64,000 nt of DNA from Treponema sp. (GTDB lineage: Bacteria; Spirochaetota; Spirochaetia; Treponematales; Treponemataceae). Under the pieces are notes generated by a model that did not search any database, was not told the origin of the DNA, and worked only from the letters and a program-made list of their open reading frames with translations. Shown piece by piece: positions 42,082 to 51,169 of this stretch (its first letter is position 1; every line of letters starts with the position of its first letter). Where the stretch lies: positions 1-64,000 of the forward strand of contig JAFZWX010000232.1 of NCBI GenBank assembly GCA_017617145.1, in the 5' to 3' direction. The translations under genes were made by a program, and so were the position numbers.

Positions 42082-43104
42082 ATGTTTGCTAGTACAAAAC
42101 AAAAACTCATTTTCTCTTTTTTTATAATCATTTCTGTTGCTTCAACATTTGGTATTTTTGCCGAAACCTTCCGTGTAGCCAAAAGTCATATAGTCGAACT
42201 TAAAGAAGACATTTCATTTTCTGCATCGCAAAAGCTTGGTCTTAATGATTCCCTTGCCATTTTTATTCCAGAAGACAGATTGTTTTTAGAAGGTATTGAA
42301 ATAAAAATGGAAATTCCCGAGGATATGGCAATGTGGCGGGACTGTTGCGGTGCCTATATTTATGATGGAATTAAACCTGTTCCAAAAGCACAACAGATAG
42401 ACTATTCGGGTAGTAAGATTTTCTTTGGTGTAGTTCCTGGAAAACTTTCCTGGGTTCTTCAGGTGCCGCTTACGAAAAATGCTCAATTCAAAACAAATCA
42501 GTATACAAAAACAATAGAGGCAATTCCTTCTGCACAGGGAAACTTTGTATTCTTACGGCTTCAGCAGATTATGAAGGGAGTTCCCGATGAAGTTATGAAT
42601 GCAGTCATCAATATGACAGTACGCCCTATTTTGAGCGACAAAGGACTTCTTAAGGTTAAGCTTACATTGCCAGAAACAGATGCTTTGAATACTGATGAAG
42701 ATCAAAATATAACTGTTTTTATTGACAATGAGGTTTCTTCAACTGAAATTACCGAAACAGGCGTTGTCCTTTCAACAGGGATTCATAATGTTTCTGTAAT
42801 TTCTGAAAACTACAGAACCGAGGTTCGCAAAGTACGCGTTGATCAGGCAAAAAAAATGGAGCTCGAAATAACGCTGAAGAGTATTGAACCTACGGTAATA
42901 ATCACAGCCCCGGAAGGTGCAACCGTTTATCTTGATGACGAAGAATTCGAAGATTTGGGCAAAGAAGTAGTTATTTCCGAAGGTGAACACAAAATTCGCT
43001 GTGGAATAGGCGACTATGAAATTGTCCGCAGTCTTTCGGTTACAAAAGGCCGCTCCTACAAGGTAAATCTTACAGTGGATTTGCAAATCTCGGAAGATGA
43101 GTGA
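42082..43104 (+). CDS. Exported PEGA-domain protein
   Basis: A 340-residue protein with an N-terminal signal peptide (residues 1-28, ending FAET). The C-terminal half holds two PEGA-like beta repeats: VFIDNEVSSTEITETGVVLSTGIHNVSV (about 210-240), and TAPEGATVYLDDEEFEDLG followed by VISEGEHKI (about 275-310). The N-terminal half is an unassigned beta-rich domain. PEGA proteins are surface or periplasmic, and no enzymatic role is known. It closes the ferredoxin-M23 gene string and is followed by a terminator. Confidence 0.78.
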   Translation: MFASTKQKLIFSFFIIISVASTFGIFAETFRVAKSHIVELKEDISFSASQKLGLNDSLAIFIPEDRLFLEGIEIKMEIPEDMAMWRDCCGAYIYDGIKPVPKAQQIDYSGSKIFFGVVPGKLSWVLQVPLTKNAQFKTNQYTKTIEAIPSAQGNFVFLRLQQIMKGVPDEVMNAVINMTVRPILSDKGLLKVKLTLPETDALNTDEDQNITVFIDNEVSSTEITETGVVLSTGIHNVSVISENYRTEVRKVRVDQAKKMELEITLKSIEPTVIITAPEGATVYLDDEEFEDLGKEVVISEGEHKIRCGIGDYEIVRSLSVTKGRSYKVNLTVDLQISEDE

Positions 43105-43131
43105 GTTCGCTGGCGAACTCTGATGAATAGC

Positions 43132-43178
43132 AAACCGTTAAAAAAATTGCGAAAGCAATTTTTAGGTTTACCTTTTTT
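43132..43178 (+). terminator. Intrinsic terminator after the PEGA gene
   Basis: AAAAATTGC-GAAA-GCAATTTTT (43142-43163), extended by AAACC/GGTTT, is followed by ACCTTTTTTC. A separate hairpin GAGTTCG-CTGG-CGAACTC (43103-43120) overlaps the stop codon. Confidence 0.75.
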
Positions 43179-43238
43179 CTTCAAAAATCTTTTAAAAATC
43201 CATTAAAGATTTCCCATGTTTAACCCGATATTTAAAAT

Positions 43239-43317
43239 ATCAGGGACATTTCCCCTCCCACCCATGTCCCTGATTGCCTAATGGGCATGGCACGGTCTAA
43301 TCCGTGCCTTTTTTTTT
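43239..43317 (+). ncRNA. Candidate small RNA with C-rich loop
   Basis: An 11-bp stem ATCAGGGACAT/ATGTCCCTGAT (43239-43249 and 43264-43274) displays a loop TTCCCCTCCCACCC. This is followed by an intrinsic terminator: GGCACGG (43289-43295), TCTAAT, CCGTGCC (43302-43308) and nine Ts. A further hairpin AAATCTTT/AAAGATTT lies just upstream (about 43186-43212). The C-rich loop is complementary to Shine-Dalgarno sequences, as in UCCC-type small RNAs. No convincing promoter was found, so it could also be a processed 3' product or a stacked terminator. Confidence 0.5.
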
Positions 43318-43318
43318 G

Positions 43319-43347
43319 TTGAATCAACCCAAGTTTTTTACTATAAT
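43319..43347 (+). promoter_or_regulatory. Leaderless promoter of the PBP1A gene
   Basis: TTGAAT (43319-43324), 17-bp spacer, TATAAT (43342-43347), then 7 nt to the ATG at 43355; no Shine-Dalgarno. The -35 box begins 2 nt after the T run of the preceding terminator. Confidence 0.65.
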
Positions 43348-43354
43348 ATACTCT

Positions 43355-45928
43355 ATGCTTAAGATTAAAAAATCAGCAGTTGTTTTTTTGTGCCTGCTTT
43401 TTGTTTTTGCCGGCGGACTTGGTGCCGCTTTAGGATGGGCACTTTCGGAAACACAGAACATTAAAAATTCAGAGTATTTTACAGAATTTGACAATGCACT
43501 GCCTACAAAACTGCTTGATATAAACGGCGAAATTATCACAGAATTTTCTTCTGATGAAAAACGCGAAATAATTGCATATAATGATCTTCCGCAGCACATG
43601 GTTGATGCTCTTATAACCCGTGAAGACAGGGTTTTCTTTTCACATCCGGGCTACAGTTTAAAGGCCATATTCCGTGCTGTTGCCGGTAAGCTTGCTCATA
43701 TATCTCTTGGTGGCGGTTCTACCCTTACCCAGCAGATTGCAGGTACACTTTACTGCGATCGTTCCGATATTTCATATACAAGAAAAATCAAGGAGCTTTG
43801 GTGGGCAATCCAAATGGAACGCCGGTACACAAAAAACGAAATCCTTGAATTATATCTGAACAAAATCTATTTTGGTGGCGGTACTTATGGTGTAAATGCT
43901 GCTTCGAAATACTACTTTGGTCACAGCGCACAGGAAATCACTCCGGCAGAAGCTGCAATTCTTGTAATTCAGCTTTCTAACCCTGCTTATTATAATCCTT
44001 TTGATCATCCGAACCGTGCAATGAACATGCAGAAGAATGTTCTTGCTTCAATGGTTGCGGCAAATTATGTAACACAGGAAGAAGCAGATACTTCTTTTGA
44101 AGATTATTGGGCAACCTTTGATTACACAAGAACTTCTGCGAGTGCCTACATGGTTCGTGACGACAAGGCTCCATGGTTCAGTGAATATGTACGTCGTGAG
44201 CTTGGAAATATGATTTACGGTTCTGACGATATTTATTCTTCGGGCTTTACTGTAAATACAACACTCAATTTACAGCATCAGGAAATTGCTCAAACCGTAA
44301 TGGAAAAATATATTGAGCGTGCGAATTATCTTTACCAGCGTGAGCATTCTTCGCGTTCAAACCTTGCCTATAGCACATATATTCCTATGACAGAATTGCT
44401 TGCACTCATTTTTGATATTCCTTCACTTAAAGTAAGTGAACAACGTGCTCAGTTTGTAGCGAATTCAACTTTTGTAAATAAAATAAATCCAGTGCTTGAT
44501 GTTGTTTCAATGATGACAGGAACAGACAAGCTTAAAATTGAAATTGTAAATAAAGCCACTACACTTGCAAAACAGGAAGCAGAAAAAACAACAATAGAAG
44601 GAACGATGATTTGTATTGAACCTTCAACAGGCTATATTGATGCCCTTGTTGGTGGAAGTAAATTTGACCAGGAAAATCAGTTTATTCGTGCTGTTCAGGC
44701 AAAGGTTCAGCCTGGTTCTACATTCAAACCTCTTTATTATTCAGCAGCAATTGATTCCAAAAAGTTTACACCTGCTACACAGATTTCCGATACACCTGTT
44801 GTATTCCATACTGCAGACGGAAAACCATATATTCCTCAGAACTTCCGTGGTGAATGGATGGGAAATGTTTCGCTTTATTATGCGCTTATTCACTCTATGA
44901 ATGTTCCATCGCTCAAGGTTCTTGATGGCATTGGTTTTGATGCAGCGATTAACCGTGCAGTTGCTCTTCTTGGCATTTCAAAAGATGAACTTCCTAGTCG
45001 TGCATTTGTTCCAGGCTACCCTATTGGTCTTGGAGTTTGTTCTGTGCGTCCAATTGAAATGGCTCGTGCTTATGCTATATTTGCCAACGGTGGAAAAGAA
45101 GTTACTCCAATTGCAATCCGAACTGTTGAAGATAAAAATGGAAACGTAATCCTCACTCCTGAACTTGATATTAGAAAAGAACAGACTGCAAAGGGCGATA
45201 AAATTCAGGTTATTTCGGAACAGACCGCTTTTGTAATGACAAAGCTTCTGGAACAAACAGTTAACGGTGGTGGTACTCTTGCTGGACAAAAAGGCAAGTT
45301 TGAATATAAAGCAGCAAACGGACGTTCATACAGAATGCCTGCTGCCGGTAAAACAGGAACAACTCAAAACTGGGCCGATGCCTGGACCTGCGGATTTACT
45401 CCATATTATGCATCTGCTTTCTGGTTTGGATTCGATAAACCGGGGCAGTCACTTGGTTTGAATATTACAGGTTCCACACTTGCAGGTTATGCCTGGGGTG
45501 ATTTTATGGGAGGAATTCATGAGGATTTACCTTCAAAAGAATGGAACAAACCTCTTGAAGGTGTTGTAGAAGCAACAGTCTGTTCTGTAAGTGGCCAGAT
45601 TCTGACTGAAGCCTGTGGAGACCACAAAACAACTCAATGGTTCCTTGAAGGAACAGTTCCTACAGAAATCTGTTCGGTTCATTCGAATACAACAAACTCT
45701 CTCATTGCAATTGAACGACTTAGAACCGAAATGTATATGTCGGGTCAACGTTATACATTTGAAATTGACAGAACTCCTCTTTCTGTAAATCTTGATTTCC
45801 AAAAACCTGGTTATGATTTTAGTACCGACTCATCATTAACAACAGATTACACAAATGAAGAAGAAACTTCTTCGGTTATTCGAAATGATGTTGATTCAGA
45901 TATTGACTATAATTATCTTATGGAATAA
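43355..45928 (+). CDS. mrcA: Penicillin-binding protein 1A (bifunctional transglycosylase/transpeptidase)
   Basis: An 857-residue class A PBP with an N-terminal membrane anchor (residues about 7-28). The GT51 domain contains the catalytic Glu in TREDRVFFSH (near 90), GGSTLTQQIA and RRYTKNEILELYLNKIYFG. The transpeptidase domain has STFK (near 455), SMN (near 513) and KTGTT (near 665). It polymerises and crosslinks peptidoglycan at the inner membrane. The ATG at 43355 begins the anchor; the frame extends 17 codons further upstream, through the terminator, and that extension is rejected. A ParB-like gene follows 10 nt downstream. Confidence 0.93.
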   Translation: MLKIKKSAVVFLCLLFVFAGGLGAALGWALSETQNIKNSEYFTEFDNALPTKLLDINGEIITEFSSDEKREIIAYNDLPQHMVDALITREDRVFFSHPGYSLKAIFRAVAGKLAHISLGGGSTLTQQIAGTLYCDRSDISYTRKIKELWWAIQMERRYTKNEILELYLNKIYFGGGTYGVNAASKYYFGHSAQEITPAEAAILVIQLSNPAYYNPFDHPNRAMNMQKNVLASMVAANYVTQEEADTSFEDYWATFDYTRTSASAYMVRDDKAPWFSEYVRRELGNMIYGSDDIYSSGFTVNTTLNLQHQEIAQTVMEKYIERANYLYQREHSSRSNLAYSTYIPMTELLALIFDIPSLKVSEQRAQFVANSTFVNKINPVLDVVSMMTGTDKLKIEIVNKATTLAKQEAEKTTIEGTMICIEPSTGYIDALVGGSKFDQENQFIRAVQAKVQPGSTFKPLYYSAAIDSKKFTPATQISDTPVVFHTADGKPYIPQNFRGEWMGNVSLYYALIHSMNVPSLKVLDGIGFDAAINRAVALLGISKDELPSRAFVPGYPIGLGVCSVRPIEMARAYAIFANGGKEVTPIAIRTVEDKNGNVILTPELDIRKEQTAKGDKIQVISEQTAFVMTKLLEQTVNGGGTLAGQKGKFEYKAANGRSYRMPAAGKTGTTQNWADAWTCGFTPYYASAFWFGFDKPGQSLGLNITGSTLAGYAWGDFMGGIHEDLPSKEWNKPLEGVVEATVCSVSGQILTEACGDHKTTQWFLEGTVPTEICSVHSNTTNSLIAIERLRTEMYMSGQRYTFEIDRTPLSVNLDFQKPGYDFSTDSSLTTDYTNEEETSSVIRNDVDSDIDYNYLME

Positions 45929-45938
45929 TCTTTAAACA

Positions 45939-46349
45939 ATGCTAATACCTATTGCGAATATCAAAGTAAAGAAACGCGTTAGAAAAGACCTTGGAAATCT
46001 TGAAGAACTCAAGGCAAGTCTTCGTACCTATGGACTTTTAAACCCAATTACAATTAACAGTAAATATGAACTGATTGCAGGTGAACGACGTCTTACTGCC
46101 GCAAAGGAATTAGGATGGACTAACATTCACGCAAACATCGTTGACAATCTTACCGAAATTGAACAACTGGAAATGGAAATAGAAGAAAACAACCAGCGCA
46201 AGGAGTTCACCGACGAAGAACTTCTTGAAGGCTACAAAAGGCTTGAACGCCTGCGCAATCCGGGATTCTTCTACAGGATTTTTCTTTTCTTTAAGCGACT
46301 TTTCCAGAAAATTGCTGATTTCTTCCGTAGTGGCTCTAAGAAGAAATAG
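45939..46349 (+). CDS. ParB/Sulfiredoxin-fold protein with amphipathic basic tail
   Basis: A 136-residue protein. Residues 1-90 match the ParB N-terminal (CTP-binding/nuclease-fold) domain: IPIANIKVKKRVR, LRTYGLLNPITI, ELIAGERRLTAAKELGW. The helix-turn-helix and dimerisation domains of true ParB are absent. Residues 107-136 instead form an aromatic, basic amphipathic helix (GFFYRIFLFFKRLFQKIADFF) that could sit on the membrane. It lies 10 nt after PBP1A, so a membrane or envelope role is possible; this is inference. Its 3' end overlaps convergent nadE by 14 nt. Confidence 0.75.
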   Translation: MLIPIANIKVKKRVRKDLGNLEELKASLRTYGLLNPITINSKYELIAGERRLTAAKELGWTNIHANIVDNLTEIEQLEMEIEENNQRKEFTDEELLEGYKRLERLRNPGFFYRIFLFFKRLFQKIADFFRSGSKKK

Positions 46350-47082
46350 GCATAAACTTAGGCAAATTCAATAACTCCTTTTTAAATGCCATATTCTTTA
46401 TCTGTTTCTGAATCTTTTCCACAACTTCCGGTGCAATACCTGCTGTATTTCCTTCTGCAACCTTTTCAAGTTCATCATAAGTAAATCCAAGTTTCTGCTC
46501 GTCTGTCATGCCGCTCATTCCGTCTGACGGTGCTTTTTGTGTCAACTCATCCGGCAGTCCAAGTTCCTTTCCAAGTTGGATTACCTGACTTACATAAAGA
46601 TTTGCTAATGGTGCAAAGTCCCCTGCGCCATCGCCCCATAAGGTAAAGTAACCAGCAATACATTCACTTTTGTTTCCGTTGTTTGAAACTCGGCAGTTTC
46701 CTTCTATTGCTGCAATTGAATAAAGAGTAGCCATACGCAATCGTGCTGGAGTATTTGTGTTGTACTGCGGTGGAGTCTGATCAACGCCTGTAACTGCTTT
46801 TATTTCGTTTGTGAGTCCCTTATAAGCTTCTGCGATATTTACAGTGTAATTCTTAATTCCAAGAAAAGCGCAGAGCTTTTTAGAATCTTCTATATCTGCC
46901 TGAACGCCGTTTGGCATCATAACACCAATTACACGGTCTTTTCCAAGGGCAGCACAACAAAGGGCTGCAACTGTGGAAGAATCCTTGCCACCAGAAATGC
47001 CGATTACAGCTTTTGTCTGATCGTTGCCGTTTTTAGCGAAATAATCCTTTACCCATTTTATTGCCTGATCTTTGATTGTCAT
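46336..47082 (-). CDS. nadE: NH3-dependent NAD+ synthetase
   Basis: A 248-residue cytoplasmic enzyme converting nicotinate adenine dinucleotide to NAD+ with ammonia and ATP. The PP-loop is SGGKDSS at residues 30-36. NTPARLRMATLYSIAA and GYFTLWGDGAGDFAPLANLYVSQV are family blocks. There is no glutaminase domain, so it is the short ammonia-dependent form. AAGGT precedes the ATG. It starts 2 nt after clpB and is probably the last gene of that operon. Confidence 0.93.
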   Translation of the reverse strand: MTIKDQAIKWVKDYFAKNGNDQTKAVIGISGGKDSSTVAALCCAALGKDRVIGVMMPNGVQADIEDSKKLCAFLGIKNYTVNIAEAYKGLTNEIKAVTGVDQTPPQYNTNTPARLRMATLYSIAAIEGNCRVSNNGNKSECIAGYFTLWGDGAGDFAPLANLYVSQVIQLGKELGLPDELTQKAPSDGMSGMTDEQKLGFTYDELEKVAEGNTAGIAPEVVEKIQKQIKNMAFKKELLNLPKFMPISS

Positions 47083-47084
47083 AA

Positions 47085-49613
47085 TTATACCTTCTTGATG
47101 TTGAGTTCGTCCTGCCCGGCTGTAATGCTTACCTCATCACCTTCTGCTATATTACCCGAAAGCAGTTCTTTTGCCAATTTGTTTTCGACATAAGTTTGAA
47201 TTGCTCGTTTTACAGGACGTGCACCCATTGTCGGGTCATAACCTTTTTCACAGAGCAAATCCAAAGCAGAAGAATCAAAGTTCAGTTTAATCTTGCGTTC
47301 TGCAACACGGGACTGTACACGCTCAAGCTGCAGTTTTACAATTGCCATAATATTTTCTTTGCTGAGTTCGTTGAACACAACTGTTTCATCGATTCGGTTT
47401 AAGAACTCAGGGCGGAAAGTTTTTGGAAGCAGCTCTTTTTCGAGGTTGCTCGTCATTATGATAATTGTATTTTTAAAATCCACAAGCCTGCCCTGTCCGT
47501 CGGTAAGGCGTCCGTCATCAAGCACCTGCAAAAGTACATTAAATACATCCGGGTGAGCTTTTTCAATTTCATCAAAAAGAATTACGCTGTATGGGCGGCG
47601 GCGAACTGCTTCTGTAAGCTGGCCACCTTCGTCATAACCAACGTATCCCGGAGGCGCTCCAATTAAACGAGTAACGCTGAATTTTTCCATGTACTCGCTC
47701 ATATCAATTCGAGTAAGAGCCTTTTCATCGTTGAACAAAAAATCAGCTAGAGTTTTTGCAAGTTCAGTTTTTCCAACACCAGTAGGTCCCAGAAAAAGGA
47801 AGCTTCCAAGAGGCTTGTTAGGGTCACTAAGACCACTACGGTTACGACGAATTGCATCACTTACAACACTAACAGCCTGGTCTTGACCAACAACACGCTT
47901 GTGAAGAACATTTTCAAGCTCCATGTATTTCTGCTTTTCACCGGTCATCATTTTTGCAACAGGAATACCGGTCCAGCTGCTGACAACCTTTGCAATATCT
48001 TCTTCGGTAACAGACTGTCGGAGCAGCGATTCTTTTTGAGAAACATCGCCGTTCTTTTCTGCCTCTGCCGCTTCACTTATTTTTTTCTCCAGTTCCGGAA
48101 TTACGCTGTATTTAATTTCGGCAGCTTTTTCAAGATTTCCTTCGCGGGTAAACTTTTCCTGGTCAAAGCGAGCCTGTTCAAGCTGTTCCTTTGCTTTTCG
48201 GCTTGCATCAATCTTGTCTTTTTCATTCTGCCATTGCAGTTTCATTGAAGCCTGCTTTTGCTTGAGCTCGGCCAATTCTTTGTCCAGCTTTTCAAGACGC
48301 TCTTTGCTTGCTGCATCGTCTTCCTTAGAAAGAGACTGTCGTTCAATCTGAAGCTGTAAAATCTTTCGTTCAACCTGGTCAAGTTCAACCGGCTGGCTTT
48401 CAATTTCCATTTTAAGACGGCTTGCGGCTTCATCTACAAGGTCAATTGCCTTATCAGGTAAAAATCGTGAGGTTATATAGCGGTTAGAAAGTGTAGCGGC
48501 TGCAACCAAAGATTCATCTTCAATTCTAACACCATGATGAATTTCGTACTTTTCGCGCAAGCCTCGCAGAATTGCAATTGTATCCTCTACAGTTGGTTCT
48601 GCACAGTAAACCTGCTGAAAACGTCTTTCTAGTGCTGCATCTTTTTCTATGTACTTACGGTATTCGTCAAGCGTTGTTGCACCAATTGCTCGGAGTTCTC
48701 CACGAGCCAAAGCAGGCTTAAGTAAGTTAGAAGCATCCATGCTTCCTTCGCTGGCCCCTGCCCCAACAAGTGTATGAAGTTCATCAATAAACAAAATTAT
48801 CTGCCCTTCACTTTTCTGAATTTCTTTCATAAGGGCTTTAAGTCGCTCTTCAAATTCACCACGGAATTTGGCACCTGCAACAAGACTTCCTAAATCAAGT
48901 GCAAGCAGACGTTTATTTTTAAGGCTTTCTGGTACATCTCCACTTGCAATTCGTCGGGCAAGACCTTCAACTATTGCAGTTTTACCAACACCAGGCTCAC
49001 CAATAATAACGGGATTATTTTTTGTACGACGACAGAGTACCTGCATTACACGTCTTATTTCTTCATCTCGGCCAATTACAGGATCAATTTTATCCTGGCG
49101 GGCAAGTGCTGTTAAATCGCGGCAATATTTTTCAAGAGAACGCATTGTACTTTCTGGATCCTGAGAATCAACTGTCTGATTTCCGCGTACTGCTTTAAGA
49201 GCATCAATAATAGCTTTATGGGTAATTCCGCATTTTCGAAGAAGATCGCCTGCCTGACAATCGGCATCTGACATTGCAAGAAGAATATGCTCTGTTGAAA
49301 GATACTGGTCCTTAAGCGCAGACATTTCTTTTTCTGCATTTGCAAGAATTTTCTGAAGCTGCGATGAAAAATAAACCTGGGCTGCCCCGGAAACCTTAGG
49401 ATTTGATTTTATTAAGTCCTTTACCCGTGTATTGAGTTCATTTGCATTTATACCAATACGTTCAACAACCGGAACAATGAGTCCGTCCTGCTGTTCAAGA
49501 AGTGCTTCAAGAACATGCTCGGGAGAGATTTCGGCATTATCATTTTTGTTTGCGATTGAAGAAGACTCCTGCAGAGCCTCCTGAACCTTTATTGTAAAAT
49601 TTTCATAGTTCAT
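47085..49613 (-). CDS. clpB: ClpB disaggregase
   Basis: An 842-residue AAA+ chaperone that solubilises protein aggregates with DnaK. Domains in order: Clp N domain (1-145); AAA1 with Walker A GEPGVGKT near residue 205; the coiled-coil M domain (about 400-520), rich in Lys, Glu and Gln; AAA2 with GPTGVGKT near 607; and the C-terminal D2 small domain. The ATG at 49613 is chosen because AGGTG lies 6 nt upstream; GTG and ATG codons at 49622 and 49619 would add two or three residues. It lacks the ClpP-binding loop motif expected of ClpA/C. Confidence 0.95.
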   Translation of the reverse strand: MNYENFTIKVQEALQESSSIANKNDNAEISPEHVLEALLEQQDGLIVPVVERIGINANELNTRVKDLIKSNPKVSGAAQVYFSSQLQKILANAEKEMSALKDQYLSTEHILLAMSDADCQAGDLLRKCGITHKAIIDALKAVRGNQTVDSQDPESTMRSLEKYCRDLTALARQDKIDPVIGRDEEIRRVMQVLCRRTKNNPVIIGEPGVGKTAIVEGLARRIASGDVPESLKNKRLLALDLGSLVAGAKFRGEFEERLKALMKEIQKSEGQIILFIDELHTLVGAGASEGSMDASNLLKPALARGELRAIGATTLDEYRKYIEKDAALERRFQQVYCAEPTVEDTIAILRGLREKYEIHHGVRIEDESLVAAATLSNRYITSRFLPDKAIDLVDEAASRLKMEIESQPVELDQVERKILQLQIERQSLSKEDDAASKERLEKLDKELAELKQKQASMKLQWQNEKDKIDASRKAKEQLEQARFDQEKFTREGNLEKAAEIKYSVIPELEKKISEAAEAEKNGDVSQKESLLRQSVTEEDIAKVVSSWTGIPVAKMMTGEKQKYMELENVLHKRVVGQDQAVSVVSDAIRRNRSGLSDPNKPLGSFLFLGPTGVGKTELAKTLADFLFNDEKALTRIDMSEYMEKFSVTRLIGAPPGYVGYDEGGQLTEAVRRRPYSVILFDEIEKAHPDVFNVLLQVLDDGRLTDGQGRLVDFKNTIIIMTSNLEKELLPKTFRPEFLNRIDETVVFNELSKENIMAIVKLQLERVQSRVAERKIKLNFDSSALDLLCEKGYDPTMGARPVKRAIQTYVENKLAKELLSGNIAEGDEVSITAGQDELNIKKV

Positions 49614-49661
49614 AGACATCACCTATCTATGAAAATAATAATAAAAGGTTAAAACGGCAAG

Positions 49662-50837
49662 TTAAATCACACCATCTTCTTCGTGGCCGAACTCGCACAC
49701 TGCATTTGTGATATTTGCATATTCTATCTGTTCAAGAGTTTTTCGGGCCTTTTTAAATAGTTTTATTTCACCTGTTCCCGATGCACCTTGAACTACATTC
49801 AGAATTTTTCTATTACCTTCCGGCAGTTCAAGAGTCCTGTTTGCCAGTTCACGTATACGGCAGTACAAATCAATATCAATAACCCAAAGCTTACTGTTAA
49901 TACTTACTGACCAATGGAGTTTATCTTCATCAGGGTCTTCTGTTGAAGGAGTCTGTGTACAATCCCATACACAAGTAAATAATCTTTTATTTCCATTTGC
50001 AGGGAATAAAATATCGGCACCCTCAAAGCCACCCATAAATGCTAATCTGTTTTCAAAAGCACCTTGAATTGCAAAATAAGAATCCTTAAGAACACGACCA
50101 GAAATAATACTCTGAAGATTTGCTGAATAAATATGGAACCAGTCGTATGGAAATGTCTTGCCCCAGTAACGATCCATATAACCATTGCATTTTCTAGGGT
50201 CTACAATATAATCGGCGCCATCAAAGCTTACAACTCCAGAAAAATTTGTCTTAATTCCATAAGGAAACCAGCGTTCTGTTTTATTCTGATATCCGTCTGC
50301 CATGTCGCGAACAATTTCATATCTTAAATTCCACGATGCATATCCCTTGTCACAAAGATATTCCGGATGTTTTTGATAATCTTCTTCTGTAATATTTATA
50401 AATCCGCTTAACTGATCTTCTGCAAACAATTTATTATCCATTTGAATTGAAAAAGGTTTGCTTGAAAAACGTATATTTCTGGTTGAATGATAAGAACAAA
50501 TCTGTCTTGGTGCGGCACCGAGTTTTCCAAAGCGAACTACTACATAAGAAGGCTGTACAATCTTTTCTGATTTTAATTCTGATGCTGAAGAAGTTCCTGC
50601 AAGAGCATATTGCAAATCTTCTTCGGTGATTGTTATACGTGGTTTAAAACCTAAAAGTGGTTCTGACGGAGACAATGCAGGATTTATCATCTCCAGTTCA
50701 AGAAAGAAGTTTTGTTCAGAAGCAGAGTTTTTTTCAAAAGCCGTAAAAAAACAGCGCCATAAATTGACACCTAATTTCTTTGAATTTCCGGACAAGCCAT
50801 ATCTGCTGTTCTTTATACTTTTCTTTGTTGCAGCCAT
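49662..50837 (-). CDS. Tocopherol cyclase-like (lipocalin-fold) protein
   Basis: A 391-residue soluble protein resembling bacterial members annotated as tocopherol cyclase family. Supporting features are the central WNLRYEIVRDMADGYQNKTERWFPYG and GYMDRYWGKTFPYDWFHIYSANL blocks, rich in Trp and Tyr, and a beta-rich C-terminal half. There is no reason to think it makes tocopherol here; relatives may bind or modify hydrophobic ligands. AAGGTG lies about 10 nt before the ATG. It precedes clpB by 48 nt on the same strand, suggesting an operon with clpB-nadE. Confidence 0.55.
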   Translation of the reverse strand: MAATKKSIKNSRYGLSGNSKKLGVNLWRCFFTAFEKNSASEQNFFLELEMINPALSPSEPLLGFKPRITITEEDLQYALAGTSSASELKSEKIVQPSYVVVRFGKLGAAPRQICSYHSTRNIRFSSKPFSIQMDNKLFAEDQLSGFINITEEDYQKHPEYLCDKGYASWNLRYEIVRDMADGYQNKTERWFPYGIKTNFSGVVSFDGADYIVDPRKCNGYMDRYWGKTFPYDWFHIYSANLQSIISGRVLKDSYFAIQGAFENRLAFMGGFEGADILFPANGNKRLFTCVWDCTQTPSTEDPDEDKLHWSVSINSKLWVIDIDLYCRIRELANRTLELPEGNRKILNVVQGASGTGEIKLFKKARKTLEQIEYANITNAVCEFGHEEDGVI

Positions 50838-50929
50838 TACTATTTATCACCTTATATAAGATATCATTCTTATTTTCGGAACAGAATGGCCTTTATGTTA
50901 GAATTATTTGACAGGAATAATGATACCTG

Positions 50930-51148
50930 TTAATCAAACAACTTATCTATAGACTTATTGAGTTCTTTCTGCTCCTTAGGGAAGTTAGCATTTAAAAACT
51001 CAAAGCATTCAACAGCTGCCTTCTGAGCATGTTCATACCAGATTGCATACAATTCTGTATTGATGTCGCCACCAGGGAATGGAGCTCCCTGAACATCAGA
51101 AACCAAACCGCGAAGCATTTTAATACATTCTTTTGTTTTCTTATCCAT
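50930..51148 (-). CDS. Small hypothetical protein
   Basis: A 72-residue helical, soluble protein with charged ends and no recognised family (KKTKECIKMLRGLVSDVQG, ELYAIWYEHAQKAAVECFEF). The ATG at 51148 is preferred because GGAG lies 6 nt upstream; a start two codons earlier would abut the same GGAG. It lies 21 nt after the M16C peptidase gene and is probably its operon partner. Confidence 0.65.
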   Translation of the reverse strand: MDKKTKECIKMLRGLVSDVQGAPFPGGDINTELYAIWYEHAQKAAVECFEFLNANFPKEQKELNKSIDKLFD

Positions 51149-51169
51149 ACGCATCTCCAGATAGAATCA

